From Stutzerimonas stutzeri (GTDB lineage Bacteria; Pseudomonadota; Gammaproteobacteria; Pseudomonadales; Pseudomonadaceae): DNA of 64,000 nt. The notes under the pieces were generated by a model. It was given only the letters and a program-made list of their open reading frames with translations, searched no databases and had not been told where the DNA came from. The stretch covers positions 310,001-374,000 of the forward strand of contig NZ_POUL01000002.1 in assembly GCF_002890895.1 (NCBI RefSeq). The letters are read 5' to 3'. A program made the translations under genes and the position numbers. Below are positions 51,221 to 58,886 of the stretch, in pieces (position 1 is the first letter of the stretch; each line of letters opens with the position of its first letter).

Positions 51221-51305
51221 TGGTGCGGACGGAGAGACTCGAACTCTCACACCTTGCGGCGCCAGAACCTAAATCTGGTGTGTCTACCAATTTCACCACG
51301 TCCGC
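51221..51305 (-). tRNA. tRNA-Leu(UAG)
   Basis: This is an 85-nt class II tRNA including encoded CCA. The anticodon TAG is at 51269-51271 (minus) in loop TTTAGGT within stem CCAGA/TCTGG. The long variable arm, GGTGAAATTGGTAGAC D-arm and GTTCGAGTC T-arm are all present. Confidence 0.97.
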
Positions 51306-51317
51306 AAACTTCTAAAC

Positions 51318-51343
51318 GAAAACGCCAGGCAGTGCCTGGCGTT
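51318..51343 (-). terminator. Intrinsic terminator between tRNA-His and tRNA-Leu
   Basis: On the minus strand a perfect stem AACGCCAGGC / GCCTGGCGTT with a 3-nt loop is followed by TTTTC. It lies between two tRNA genes usually assumed to be one transcript. Confidence 0.7.
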
Positions 51344-51351
51344 CCGGAATA

Positions 51352-51428
51352 TGGGGTGGACGATGGGGTTCGAACCCACGACCGCAGGAGCCACAATCCT
51401 GTGCTCTACCAACTGAGCTACGCCCACC
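51352..51428 (-). tRNA. tRNA-His(GUG)
   Basis: The gene is 77 nt including the encoded CCA and the extra G at position -1 opposite C73, typical of tRNA-His. The anticodon GTG is at 51392-51394 (minus) in stem CAGGA/TCCTG. Confidence 0.97.
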
Positions 51429-51458
51429 ATATTGCCTTGCTTGTGCCAGAGCCCAAAA

Positions 51459-51535
51459 TGGCGCACCCGGCAGGACTCGAACCTGCGACCATCCGCTTAG
51501 AAGGCGGATGCTCTATCCAACTGAGCTACGGGCGC
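51459..51535 (-). tRNA. tRNA-Arg(UCU)
   Basis: The gene is 77 nt including encoded CCA. The anticodon TCT is at 51499-51501 (minus) in stem TCCGC/GCGGA. The standard D-arm and GGTTCGAGTC T-arm are present. It is first of the three-tRNA cluster, divergent from folD. Confidence 0.97.
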
Positions 51536-51805
51536 TTTATATCTGCATTCGGCTGAGCGCAGACTTAAAGTTCCGACCAGTGAAGGACTGACCTTCAAAA
51601 GCCGCCTTACCCAGCAGCAAGCTGTGCTCGACAAGCGGGGCGAATCTTAATGGCCTGACTTCACCTCGTCAACAGCTAAACCAAAAAAAATTCAGCCTGG
51701 TAAAGGAGTTACGGGAATCCCCCACCGGGTCGCCTTTGCCGAACGGTGCCGCCGTGCGAGAATGCGCGTCCTTTTTCAGTCCTTCTCGATGGTTAATCAC
51801 GCGTC

Positions 51806-52660
51806 ATGACCGCAAAACTGATCGACGGTAAACAGATCGCTGCCAATGTCCGCCAGCATATTGCCGGCCGGGTTGCCGAGCGCTCCAAGCAAGGTTTACG
51901 AGTACCTGGCCTGGCAGTGATTCTCGTGGGCACGGACCCGGCCTCTCAGGTCTATGTGGCGCACAAGCGCAAGGATTGCGAGGAGGTTGGATTCAAGTCC
52001 ACCGCTCATGATCTTCCCGCTTCGACCAGCCAGGATGAACTCCTGGGCTTGATCGATCAGCTTAATGATGACCCTTCGATCGATGGCATTCTCGTGCAGC
52101 TTCCGTTGCCTAAGCATCTGGATGCATCGCAACTGCTCGAACGCATTCGTCCGGACAAGGATGTGGATGGATTCCACCCCTATAACATCGGCCGGCTCGC
52201 CCAGCGGATGCCTTTGCTACGCCCCTGCACACCCAAAGGGATCATGACCCTACTCGAGAGCACCGGCGTTGACCTACATGGCTTCAACGCGGTGGTGGTA
52301 GGTGCGTCCAACATTGTCGGCAGGCCCATGGCGCTGGAATTATTGCTGGCAGGCTGCACGACAACCGTCACGCATCGCTTCACCAATGACCTGGCTGACC
52401 ACGTCAAGCGCGCCGATCTGATCGTGGTCGCGACCGGCATCACGGGTCTTGTCAAAGGTGAATGGATAAAGGAAGGGGCCATCGTGATTGATGTGGGAAT
52501 CAATCGCCAGACCGACGGCAAGCTGGTGGGTGACGTCGAGTTCGATGTGGCCGTGCAACGTGCTGGCTGGATTACCCCGGTTCCCGGCGGCGTGGGCCCG
52601 ATGACCCGTGCGTGCCTGTTGGAAAACACACTGCATGCCGCTGAACACCTGCATGACTGA
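51806..52660 (+). CDS. folD: Bifunctional methylenetetrahydrofolate dehydrogenase/cyclohydrolase FolD
   Basis: FolD interconverts 5,10-methylene-, methenyl- and 10-formyl-tetrahydrofolate with NADP in the cytoplasm. The 284-residue protein shows the substrate-binding [14 protein letters not shown] (catalytic Lys about residue 54), [20 protein letters not shown], the nucleotide-binding [18 protein letters not shown] and the C-terminal [18 protein letters not shown]. The length is normal. It is divergent from the tRNA cluster and followed by a bidirectional terminator. Confidence 0.98.
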   Translation: MTAKLIDGKQIAANVRQHIAGRVAERSKQGLRVPGLAVILVGTDPASQVYVAHKRKDCEEVGFKSTAHDLPASTSQDELLGLIDQLNDDPSIDGILVQLPLPKHLDASQLLERIRPDKDVDGFHPYNIGRLAQRMPLLRPCTPKGIMTLLESTGVDLHGFNAVVVGASNIVGRPMALELLLAGCTTTVTHRFTNDLADHVKRADLIVVATGITGLVKGEWIKEGAIVIDVGINRQTDGKLVGDVEFDVAVQRAGWITPVPGGVGPMTRACLLENTLHAAEHLHD

Positions 52661-52696
52661 AGCCTTCAACGCCTTCACATAAAGCGCGTCTAGAGC

Positions 52697-52726
52697 AAAA
52701 CGGCACCCTCGGGTGCCGTTTTTTTT
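52697..52726. terminator. Bidirectional terminator between folD and glpV
   Basis: A short perfect stem CGGCACCC / GGGTGCCG is flanked by AAAA on the left and eight T on the right, serving folD and the converging ABC operon. Confidence 0.9.
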
Positions 52727-52740
52727 CCCATGGATCGCGA

Positions 52741-54480
52741 CTACCGCGCCTGCTCCCACGACTTGATCAGCTCGTCGTAGCTGACTGTCTGCCCTTGTGG
52801 TTTTTCATTGTCCAGTTTGGCTTTGGGCGACCCTGGCTGGCTCAGCCAGTATTCCGGGTCACGTGGTTCGTTCAGCTTTGGCCCACACTTCGGTTGCACC
52901 TTGGCGCGTTCCAGTCGCGCCATCATGGTGTCCTGCGCTTCGGCAAGTCCGTCCAGCGCTTCCTGAGGCGTCTTGTCGCCACTGGCCGCTTCGGCGATGT
53001 ACTGCCACCAGAGCTGCGCCAGACGTGGATAGTCCGGCACATTGGTCCCGGTCGGTGTCCACTGAACGCGTGCCGGGCTGCGATAGAACTCAACCAGACC
53101 GCCCAGTTTTGGCGCGGCCTCGGTCATGGCGTCTGAGTTGATGTCAGACTCACGAATCGGCGTCAGCCCCACCAAGGTCTTTTTCAACGACACGGTTTTG
53201 GCCACGGTGAACTGCGCGTAGAGCCAGGCAGCCAGACGACGCTCCTCCGGGGTTGAGTTCAGGAAGGTCCAGGAGCCCGCATCCTGATAGCCGAGCTTCA
53301 TTCCCTCCTCCCAATATGGCCCTTTTGGCGACGGCGCCATCCGCCACTTCGGCGTGCCGTCTTCGTTCACCACCGGCAGACCCGGCTTGGTCATGTCGGC
53401 CGTAAAGGCGGTGTACCAGAAGATCTGCTGGGCGATATTGCCCTGTGCCGGAACCGGTCCCGACTCAGAAAAGGTCATGCCCTGAGCTTCGCGCGGTGCG
53501 TATTCACGCATCCAATCCACATATTTCTGCGTTGCATAAACCGCCGCAGGGCCATTGGTGGCGCCACCGCGCGCGACGCTCGAGCCGACCGGATGGCAAT
53601 CCTCAACGCGGATGCCCCACTCATCTACCGGCAAACCGTTTGGAAGCCCTTTGTCGCCGGCACCCGCCATCGAGAACCACGCATCCGTAAAGCGCCAGCC
53701 AAGCGACGGATCCTTCTTGCCGTAGTCCATATGGCCGTAGACCCGCTGCCCGTCGATCTCCTTGACGTGTTTGCTGAAGAATTCAGCGATGTCTTCATAG
53801 GCGGACCAGTTCACTGGCACACCAAGCTCGTACCCGTAGCGCTCTTTGAACTGCTTTTTCAGTTCAGGCCGCTCGAACCAGTCAGCACGAAACCAGTAGA
53901 GGTTGGCGAACTGCTGGACCGGCAGTTGGTAGATCTTGCCATCCGGACCGGTGGTGAACGAGATACCAATGAAGTCGTCCAGGTCGAGTGTCGGGAGTGT
54001 GTAGTCCTTGGCCTCACCCTCGATCATGTCGCTGATAGCCACGGCCTTGCCATAACGGAAGTGCGTGCCGATCAGGTCCGAGTCGTTGATGTAGCCGTCG
54101 TAGATATTTTTGCCAGACTGCATCTGTGTCTGCAGCTTCTCGACGACATCGCCCTCCTGCATCAGATCATGCCGCAGCTTTATGCCAGTGATTTCACTGA
54201 ACGCACGCGCCAAGGTCTTGGACTCGTATTCGTGCGTGGTGATGGTCTCCGATGCGACGTTGATTTCCATGCCGCGGAACGGCTCGGCCGCTTTGATGAA
54301 CCAGCGCAGCTCTTCCATCTGCTGCTCAGGCGATAGGGTCGACGGATTGAACTCTGATTCGATCCATTTCTTCGCCGCATCTTCATAGGCATCGGCCCAA
54401 GCCGATCCTGAAATGCCGGACAACGTCAGCAGGGCCGCGAGCGCCATGCCATGTCGGGTGTTGTTTTTATTCTCGAACAT
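52741..54480 (-). CDS. glpV: ABC importer solute-binding protein, GlpV-like
   Basis: This periplasmic binding protein of 579 residues, larger than typical sugar-binding proteins, has a signal peptide (about 1-30, ending GSAWADAYE). It continues with AAKKWIESEFNPSTLS, MEINVASETITTHEYESKTLARAFSEITGIK, YDGYINDSDLIGTHFRYG and a Pro-rich C-terminal region. Gene order glpS-T-P-Q-U-V equals the glycerol importer locus described in Rhizobium leguminosarum, hence the symbol. No glpD or glpK is adjacent, so the ligand could be glycerol or another polyol or sugar. AGGAGG precedes ATG 54480. It is last in the operon. Confidence 0.8.
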   Translation of the reverse strand: MFENKNNTRHGMALAALLTLSGISGSAWADAYEDAAKKWIESEFNPSTLSPEQQMEELRWFIKAAEPFRGMEINVASETITTHEYESKTLARAFSEITGIKLRHDLMQEGDVVEKLQTQMQSGKNIYDGYINDSDLIGTHFRYGKAVAISDMIEGEAKDYTLPTLDLDDFIGISFTTGPDGKIYQLPVQQFANLYWFRADWFERPELKKQFKERYGYELGVPVNWSAYEDIAEFFSKHVKEIDGQRVYGHMDYGKKDPSLGWRFTDAWFSMAGAGDKGLPNGLPVDEWGIRVEDCHPVGSSVARGGATNGPAAVYATQKYVDWMREYAPREAQGMTFSESGPVPAQGNIAQQIFWYTAFTADMTKPGLPVVNEDGTPKWRMAPSPKGPYWEEGMKLGYQDAGSWTFLNSTPEERRLAAWLYAQFTVAKTVSLKKTLVGLTPIRESDINSDAMTEAAPKLGGLVEFYRSPARVQWTPTGTNVPDYPRLAQLWWQYIAEAASGDKTPQEALDGLAEAQDTMMARLERAKVQPKCGPKLNEPRDPEYWLSQPGSPKAKLDNEKPQGQTVSYDELIKSWEQAR

Positions 54481-54522
54481 ACACACCTCCTTTGGGTTTT
54501 TCGGAGGGATGAACCCGAAGGC

Positions 54523-54795
54523 TCAGCCCCAGCGCATCACTGCAAACAACCAGACGAGAGACAGCGCGGACGCTATCCAGATGCTCCAGTCGGTCAGGCC
54601 GATTAGCAGAAGATGCCAATAGGCGCTGCCCAGAAGTCCAATAAACAGTCGATCGCCGCGCGTGGTGACGATCGGCAGAAAGCCTTTACGCGGCAGACAG
54701 GGACGCCGCAGTTCCCATGCGCTCATGCACGCCAGCATCAAGCCGATCACAGCAAAGAAGGCTGCTGTAGGGGTGGTCCAGGCCATCCAGCTCAT
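54523..54795 (-). CDS. glpU: DUF2160 small membrane protein (GlpU-like)
   Basis: The 90-residue integral membrane protein has about three hydrophobic helices (WTTPTAAFFAVIGLMLACM; GDRLFIGLLGSAYWHLLLIGL; WIASALSLVWLFAVM) and a basic connecting loop (RRPCLPRKGFLPIVTTRGDR). It matches DUF2160, found almost only inside this type of ABC operon. ATG 54795 has AGGAGA 7 nt upstream. An accessory role in the transporter is inferred from location only. Confidence 0.8.
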   Translation of the reverse strand: MSWMAWTTPTAAFFAVIGLMLACMSAWELRRPCLPRKGFLPIVTTRGDRLFIGLLGSAYWHLLLIGLTDWSIWIASALSLVWLFAVMRWG

Positions 54796-54805
54796 CTGCG
54801 GTCTC

Positions 54806-55606
54806 CTATACCCGGCCAAGGGCAAAGCCCTTGGCGACATGATTGCGAACGAACCAGATCACCAGCATGCCGGGCAGAATCGTCAGCACACCGGCCGCCG
54901 CCAGAACGCCCCAGTCGATCCCCGATGCCGAAACGGTTCGTGTCATCACCGAAACGATCGGCTTGGCGTCAACCGAAGTCAGCGTGCGCGCCAGCAGCAA
55001 CTCCACCCAGGAAAACATGAAGCAGAAGAAAGCCGTGACGCCGATGCCTGAACCAATCAGCGGAATGAAGAGCTTCACGAAGAATTTCGGAAAGCTGTAG
55101 CCGTCGATGTAAGCCGTTTCATCGATTTCCTTGGGTACACCGGACATGAACCCCTCAAGAATCCACACCGCCAATGGCACATTGAACAGGCAATGCGCGA
55201 GTGCCACGGCGATATGCGTGTCGAACAGCCCGATCGATGAGTAAAGCTGAAAGAAAGGCAACAAGAAGACGGCCGGTGGCGCCATCCGATTGGTCAGCAG
55301 CCAGAAGAACAGGTGTTTGTCACCGAGAAACCGAAACCGAGAAAAGGCATAGGCGGCGGGCAGCGCGACGGCCAGCGAAATGATCGTGTTCAGGCACACG
55401 TAATACAGTGAGTTGATATAGCCGCTGTACCAGCTTCGGTCGGTGAAGATCACCCGGTAGTTTTCCAGCGTGAACCCCTGCGGCCAGAGCGTCAGCCCAC
55501 CGAGAATCTCGGTGTTGCTCTTGAACGACATGTTGATCAGCCAGTAGATCGGCACCATCAGAAACGCGATGTAGACGATCAGTACGACTCGCTTGCGCAG
55601 GTTCAT
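54806..55606 (-). CDS. glpQ: ABC importer permease, GlpQ-like
   Basis: This 266-residue MalG-type inner-membrane permease has about six helices. The cytoplasmic EAA loop reads DETAYIDGYSFPKFFVKLFIPLIGSG, where the EAA glutamate context contacts the ATPase. ATG 55606 with GAGGG upstream is preferred; ATG 55633 would overlap the upstream gene by 17 nt and add a polar extension not usual in the family. Pairs with the next gene product to form the channel. Confidence 0.82.
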   Translation of the reverse strand: MNLRKRVVLIVYIAFLMVPIYWLINMSFKSNTEILGGLTLWPQGFTLENYRVIFTDRSWYSGYINSLYYVCLNTIISLAVALPAAYAFSRFRFLGDKHLFFWLLTNRMAPPAVFLLPFFQLYSSIGLFDTHIAVALAHCLFNVPLAVWILEGFMSGVPKEIDETAYIDGYSFPKFFVKLFIPLIGSGIGVTAFFCFMFSWVELLLARTLTSVDAKPIVSVMTRTVSASGIDWGVLAAAGVLTILPGMLVIWFVRNHVAKGFALGRV

Positions 55607-55616
55607 CAGCAGACCC

Positions 55617-56480
55617 TCATTTTTGATCGCCATGGGTCATGGCCGTGTAGAACAACCAGGACACCAGCAGGATGATCAGGAAGTAGATCAGCGAGAACGC
55701 CGCAGCCGGCCCCAGATCGAACTGGCCGACCGCCATTTTGGTCAGGGTCTGGCTGAGGAAGGTCGTTGCATTGCCCGGCCCACCACCGGTGAGCACGAAA
55801 GGCTCGGTATAGATCATGAAGCTGTCCATGAAGCGCAACATCACGGCGATCAGCAGCACGCTCTTGAGCTTGGGCAGCTGTATGTAGCGAAACACCGCCC
55901 AGCTCGACGCCCGGTCGATGCGAGCCGCCTGGTAATAGGCATCGGGAATGGCTCGCAGGCCCGAGTAACACAGCAGCGCGACCAGCGATGTCCAGTGCCA
56001 GACGTCCATCACCAGCACCGTCAGCCAGGCATCCCTTGTATTGGATGCATAGTTGTAGCTGATGCCCAGCTCGCGAAGGCTGTAACCCAGCAAACCGATA
56101 TCCGCGCGGCCGAAGATCTGCCAGATGGTTCCCACCACGTTCCATGGAATCAACAGCGGGATCGCCATCACGATCAGGCACAGCGAAGCCCAGCGCCCAC
56201 GTATCGGCATCGCCAGCGCAACCGCAATCCCGAGCGGGATCTCGATCAACAGTACGCAACCCGAAAAAATGAACTGCCGCAGCAGCGAATCGTGCAGCCG
56301 GGGATCATTGAGTATCTGCCGGTACCAATCCGCGCCAACGAAGAAGCGTGTCGAGGAGTCGAAGATGTCCTGCACCGAATAGTTCACCACGGTCATCATC
56401 GGCAGGATGGCGCTGAAGGCGACCAGCAGGAAAACCGGCAGGACCAGCCACCATGCGCGATTGTCATTAGTCTTGGTCAC
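55617..56480 (-). CDS. glpP: ABC importer permease, GlpP-like
   Basis: This 287-residue MalF-type permease has six predicted helices beginning WWLVLPVFLLVAFSAILPMM and an EAA loop IPDAYYQAARIDRASSWAVFRYIQLPKLKSV. Start is GTG 56480, overlapping the glpT stop (GTGA) with AGGAG 7 nt upstream. The longer frame to 56525 lies inside glpT and is rejected. Confidence 0.82.
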   Translation of the reverse strand: MTKTNDNRAWWLVLPVFLLVAFSAILPMMTVVNYSVQDIFDSSTRFFVGADWYRQILNDPRLHDSLLRQFIFSGCVLLIEIPLGIAVALAMPIRGRWASLCLIVMAIPLLIPWNVVGTIWQIFGRADIGLLGYSLRELGISYNYASNTRDAWLTVLVMDVWHWTSLVALLCYSGLRAIPDAYYQAARIDRASSWAVFRYIQLPKLKSVLLIAVMLRFMDSFMIYTEPFVLTGGGPGNATTFLSQTLTKMAVGQFDLGPAAAFSLIYFLIILLVSWLFYTAMTHGDQK

Positions 56481-57574
56481 GGCAGCTCCTCCACCAGCTT
56501 GTCGTCGGCGTAAAGCATCAACCACTGCGCCGGGAAGCCCACCCAGGCCTCACCTTTCGGAACCGCTTGATCCTCGGGCAAGCGCGCCTTGATCAGATGC
56601 CCTTGCAGACGAAGCGTGAGGATCTTGTAGGTGCCCAGATCCTCGACACGTACTGCCTCGGCCTGCATTGCGCCAGCACCTGGCTCCTCGCTGACCTGAA
56701 CGAACTCGGGACGGATGCCAATCTGCAGACGACTTGTAGCCAAGCCCGGGAGGCGCGCGGCCAGCGCACCCGAAAGCGGGAGGTGCAGGCCATTGAAACC
56801 GACCCCTCCGTCCTGGGCATCCACCTCGATAAGGTTCATCCCAGGGCTGCCTACAAAATAACCAACAAAGGTGTGCTGGGGCCGCTCGAAGAGTTCTCGC
56901 GGCGTGCCGAACTGGACAATCTGCCCGCCGTACATCACTGCAATCTTGTCAGCGAACGTCGACGCCTCCAGCTGGTCATGCGTGACGTAAATCATGGTGA
57001 TATTGAACTGCTCATGGATCTGCTTGAGCTTGCGTCTCAGCTTCCACTTGAGGTGTGGATCGATGACAGTAAGCGGCTCGTCAAAGAGGATCGCCGAGAC
57101 GTCGTCCCTGACCAGGCCCCGCCCCATCGAGACCTTCTGCTTCTCATCGGCCGTCAGGTTGTGAGCTTTTCGTTTAAGCAGTGGGTGGAGGTCCAGCACC
57201 TCGGCAATTTCATGCACTTTGCTGGTGATGCGAGCCTCGGCAATGCCTTGATTGCGTAGCGGGAAGGCCAGGTTGTCGAAGACGGTCATGGTGTCGTAGA
57301 CGACCGGAAACTGAAAAACCTGGGCGATGTTGCGTTGCTGCGGCGTCAGGGTGTTCACCTTGCGCGTATCGAACAGCACCTCGCCCTCGGACGGGCTGAG
57401 CAATCCTGAGATGATGTTGAGCAAGGTCGACTTGCCGCATCCAGACGGACCCAGCAGCGCATAGGCACCGCCCTGCTCCCACACGTGGTCCATCTCACGG
57501 ATCGCATAGTCGGCAGCGCCCTGCGGCTGGCTGCTATAGCTGTGCGCAAGATTCTGCAAACGAATTTCTGCCAT
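56477..57574 (-). CDS. glpT: ABC importer ATPase, GlpT-like, with non-canonical signature
   Basis: This 365-residue MalK-like ATPase has Walker A GPSGCGKST (42-50), Q-loop Gln near 88, Walker B AILFDEP with Glu166 and H-loop His199. The signature is NLTADEKQ (139-145) instead of LSGGQ and the D-loop reads TVIDPH. A C-terminal TOBE-like domain follows (about 240-365). ATG 57574 has GAGGG upstream; the frame continues far upstream but only as overlap with glpS. It presumably heterodimerises with GlpS. Confidence 0.85.
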   Translation of the reverse strand: MAEIRLQNLAHSYSSQPQGAADYAIREMDHVWEQGGAYALLGPSGCGKSTLLNIISGLLSPSEGEVLFDTRKVNTLTPQQRNIAQVFQFPVVYDTMTVFDNLAFPLRNQGIAEARITSKVHEIAEVLDLHPLLKRKAHNLTADEKQKVSMGRGLVRDDVSAILFDEPLTVIDPHLKWKLRRKLKQIHEQFNITMIYVTHDQLEASTFADKIAVMYGGQIVQFGTPRELFERPQHTFVGYFVGSPGMNLIEVDAQDGGVGFNGLHLPLSGALAARLPGLATSRLQIGIRPEFVQVSEEPGAGAMQAEAVRVEDLGTYKILTLRLQGHLIKARLPEDQAVPKGEAWVGFPAQWLMLYADDKLVEELP

Positions 57575-57584
57575 AACGATGCCC

Positions 57585-58667
57585 TCAGCCACGTCGAGAC
57601 GGTGCCTGGGCCAGCCGCCCCGAGGCATCGAAGACGAACAATTTGTGAGTCGGGATATACACGCGGATCGGCGAATCGACGTGATAGTCGTGTACGCCTT
57701 GCAGGTGCAGCACCAGGCTGAGGTGTTCGTTGCGCACATGTAGAAAGGTTTCCGAGCCACTGATTTCTGCCAGCTCGACAAGGCCGGATACTTCCAGATC
57801 ATCGTCATTGGACGGCACCAGACCGATATGACTGGGCCGAATCCCGAAGCGATACTCGCCCTTTTCCAACCCACTCAGGTCGCTGTTGAGCGGGAAATGC
57901 ATGCGGTCTTGAAGACTCACCTCGTTCGCCGCGATCCGCCCGGGTACCAGGTTGATCGGTGGCTCGGAGAACAGCTCGGCACTGAGCACCTGGCTGGGGC
58001 GGTGATACACCGCTGACGTCGGTCCGCTCTGTATCACTCGACCTTCATGCAAAACGGTTGCGGTCCCGCCTAGCGCGAGAGCCTCGTTCGGCTCAGTGGT
58101 TGCGTACACCGCGATACTGCGGCGAGTTTTGAACAGCTCGCGCATCTCCTGACGGAGCTCCTCGCGCAGTTTGTAATCGAGGTTTACCAGCGGCTCATCA
58201 AACAGGACCAGATCGGCATCTTTAACCAAGGCTCGCGCCATTGCAGTTCGCTGCTGCTGCCCCCCGGAGAGCTCCAGTGGGTGTTTGTGCAGGAAGGCTT
58301 CGATGTGCAACATCTCGGCGGTTTCGCGCACCTTGCGTTCGATTTCCGCTTTACCCACACCGGCCTGTCGCAACGGTGACGCGATGTTCTCGTATACGGT
58401 CAACGTCGGGTAGTTGATGAACTGCTGGTAAACCATCGACACATTGCGCTTGCGTACCGGAACCCCGGTTACGTCAGCGCCGTTCATTACGATTCGCCCC
58501 CGGGTAGGCTTGTCGAGCCCCGCCATGAGTCGCATCAACGAGGTCTTGCCCGACAGGGTTCGACCGATCAGCACGTTGAACGAGCCAGGTTCGAAACTCA
58601 GGCTGGCGTCGTCGATGTGCAGCTGACCGTCGACGGTTTTGGTGACGTGTTCCAGGGTGAGGGACAT
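57585..58667 (-). CDS. glpS: ABC importer ATPase, GlpS-like, lacking the H-loop histidine
   Basis: The 360-residue partner ATPase has Walker A GRTLSGKT (35-42), a canonical LSGGQQQR signature (133-140) and Walker B LVLFDEP with Glu158. At the switch position the sequence is YATTEPNEA, giving Thr191 where His is expected. The C-terminal TOBE-like region covers about 240-360. First gene of the operon, with AAGGA before ATG 58667 and a sigma-54-type promoter about 35-50 nt upstream. Confidence 0.85.
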   Translation of the reverse strand: MSLTLEHVTKTVDGQLHIDDASLSFEPGSFNVLIGRTLSGKTSLMRLMAGLDKPTRGRIVMNGADVTGVPVRKRNVSMVYQQFINYPTLTVYENIASPLRQAGVGKAEIERKVRETAEMLHIEAFLHKHPLELSGGQQQRTAMARALVKDADLVLFDEPLVNLDYKLREELRQEMRELFKTRRSIAVYATTEPNEALALGGTATVLHEGRVIQSGPTSAVYHRPSQVLSAELFSEPPINLVPGRIAANEVSLQDRMHFPLNSDLSGLEKGEYRFGIRPSHIGLVPSNDDDLEVSGLVELAEISGSETFLHVRNEHLSLVLHLQGVHDYHVDSPIRVYIPTHKLFVFDASGRLAQAPSRRG

Positions 58668-58701
58668 GCCGCATCCTTCTAGTTGTTATGGAAGGATCCA
58701 G

Positions 58702-58717
58702 AGCGATATCCATGCCA
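58702..58717 (-). promoter_or_regulatory. Sigma-54 (-24/-12) promoter of the glpSTPQUV-like operon
   Basis: On the minus strand TGGCATG-N4-TCGCT matches TGGCACG-N4-TTGCA with the invariant GG and GC ten bases apart. The start site is predicted near 58690, leaving a leader of about 23 nt before glpS. The activator gene encoded divergently is of the sigma-54-dependent class. Confidence 0.7.
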
Positions 58718-58771
58718 GCTACGCTGTACCGCTCTAGCGCGCGGTCCTCTGCGCAGACTCCAGTTGTTAAG

Positions 58772-58829
58772 TGTTCAAAATGAACATTTCTGAACATTGA
58801 CAGTGAACAATAATGAACAAGACTGTTCA
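58772..58829. promoter_or_regulatory. Array of six TGTTCA/TGAACA half-sites (activator-binding region)
   Basis: Hexamers start at 58772 (TGTTCA), 58781, 58791, 58804 and 58814 (TGAACA) and 58824 (TGTTCA), at 9-13-bp intervals and mostly about one helical turn apart. The first two form TGTTCA-N3-TGAACA and the last two TGAACA-N4-TGTTCA. They lie about 80-140 bp upstream of the predicted sigma-54 start, the normal place for an enhancer-binding protein, and overlap the probable promoter of the activator gene. Confidence 0.75.
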
Positions 58830-58886
58830 TGGCACCGACTGCGGCAAACATCAAAACAACAAGAACATGCAGCGATAAGAGGCAAC

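Noticed and set aside
58797..58886. Longer start for the sigma-54 activator at 58797
   Set aside because: It would translate through the TGTTCA/TGAACA array. ATG 58887 has a proper ribosome-binding site and matches the usual start of the family.
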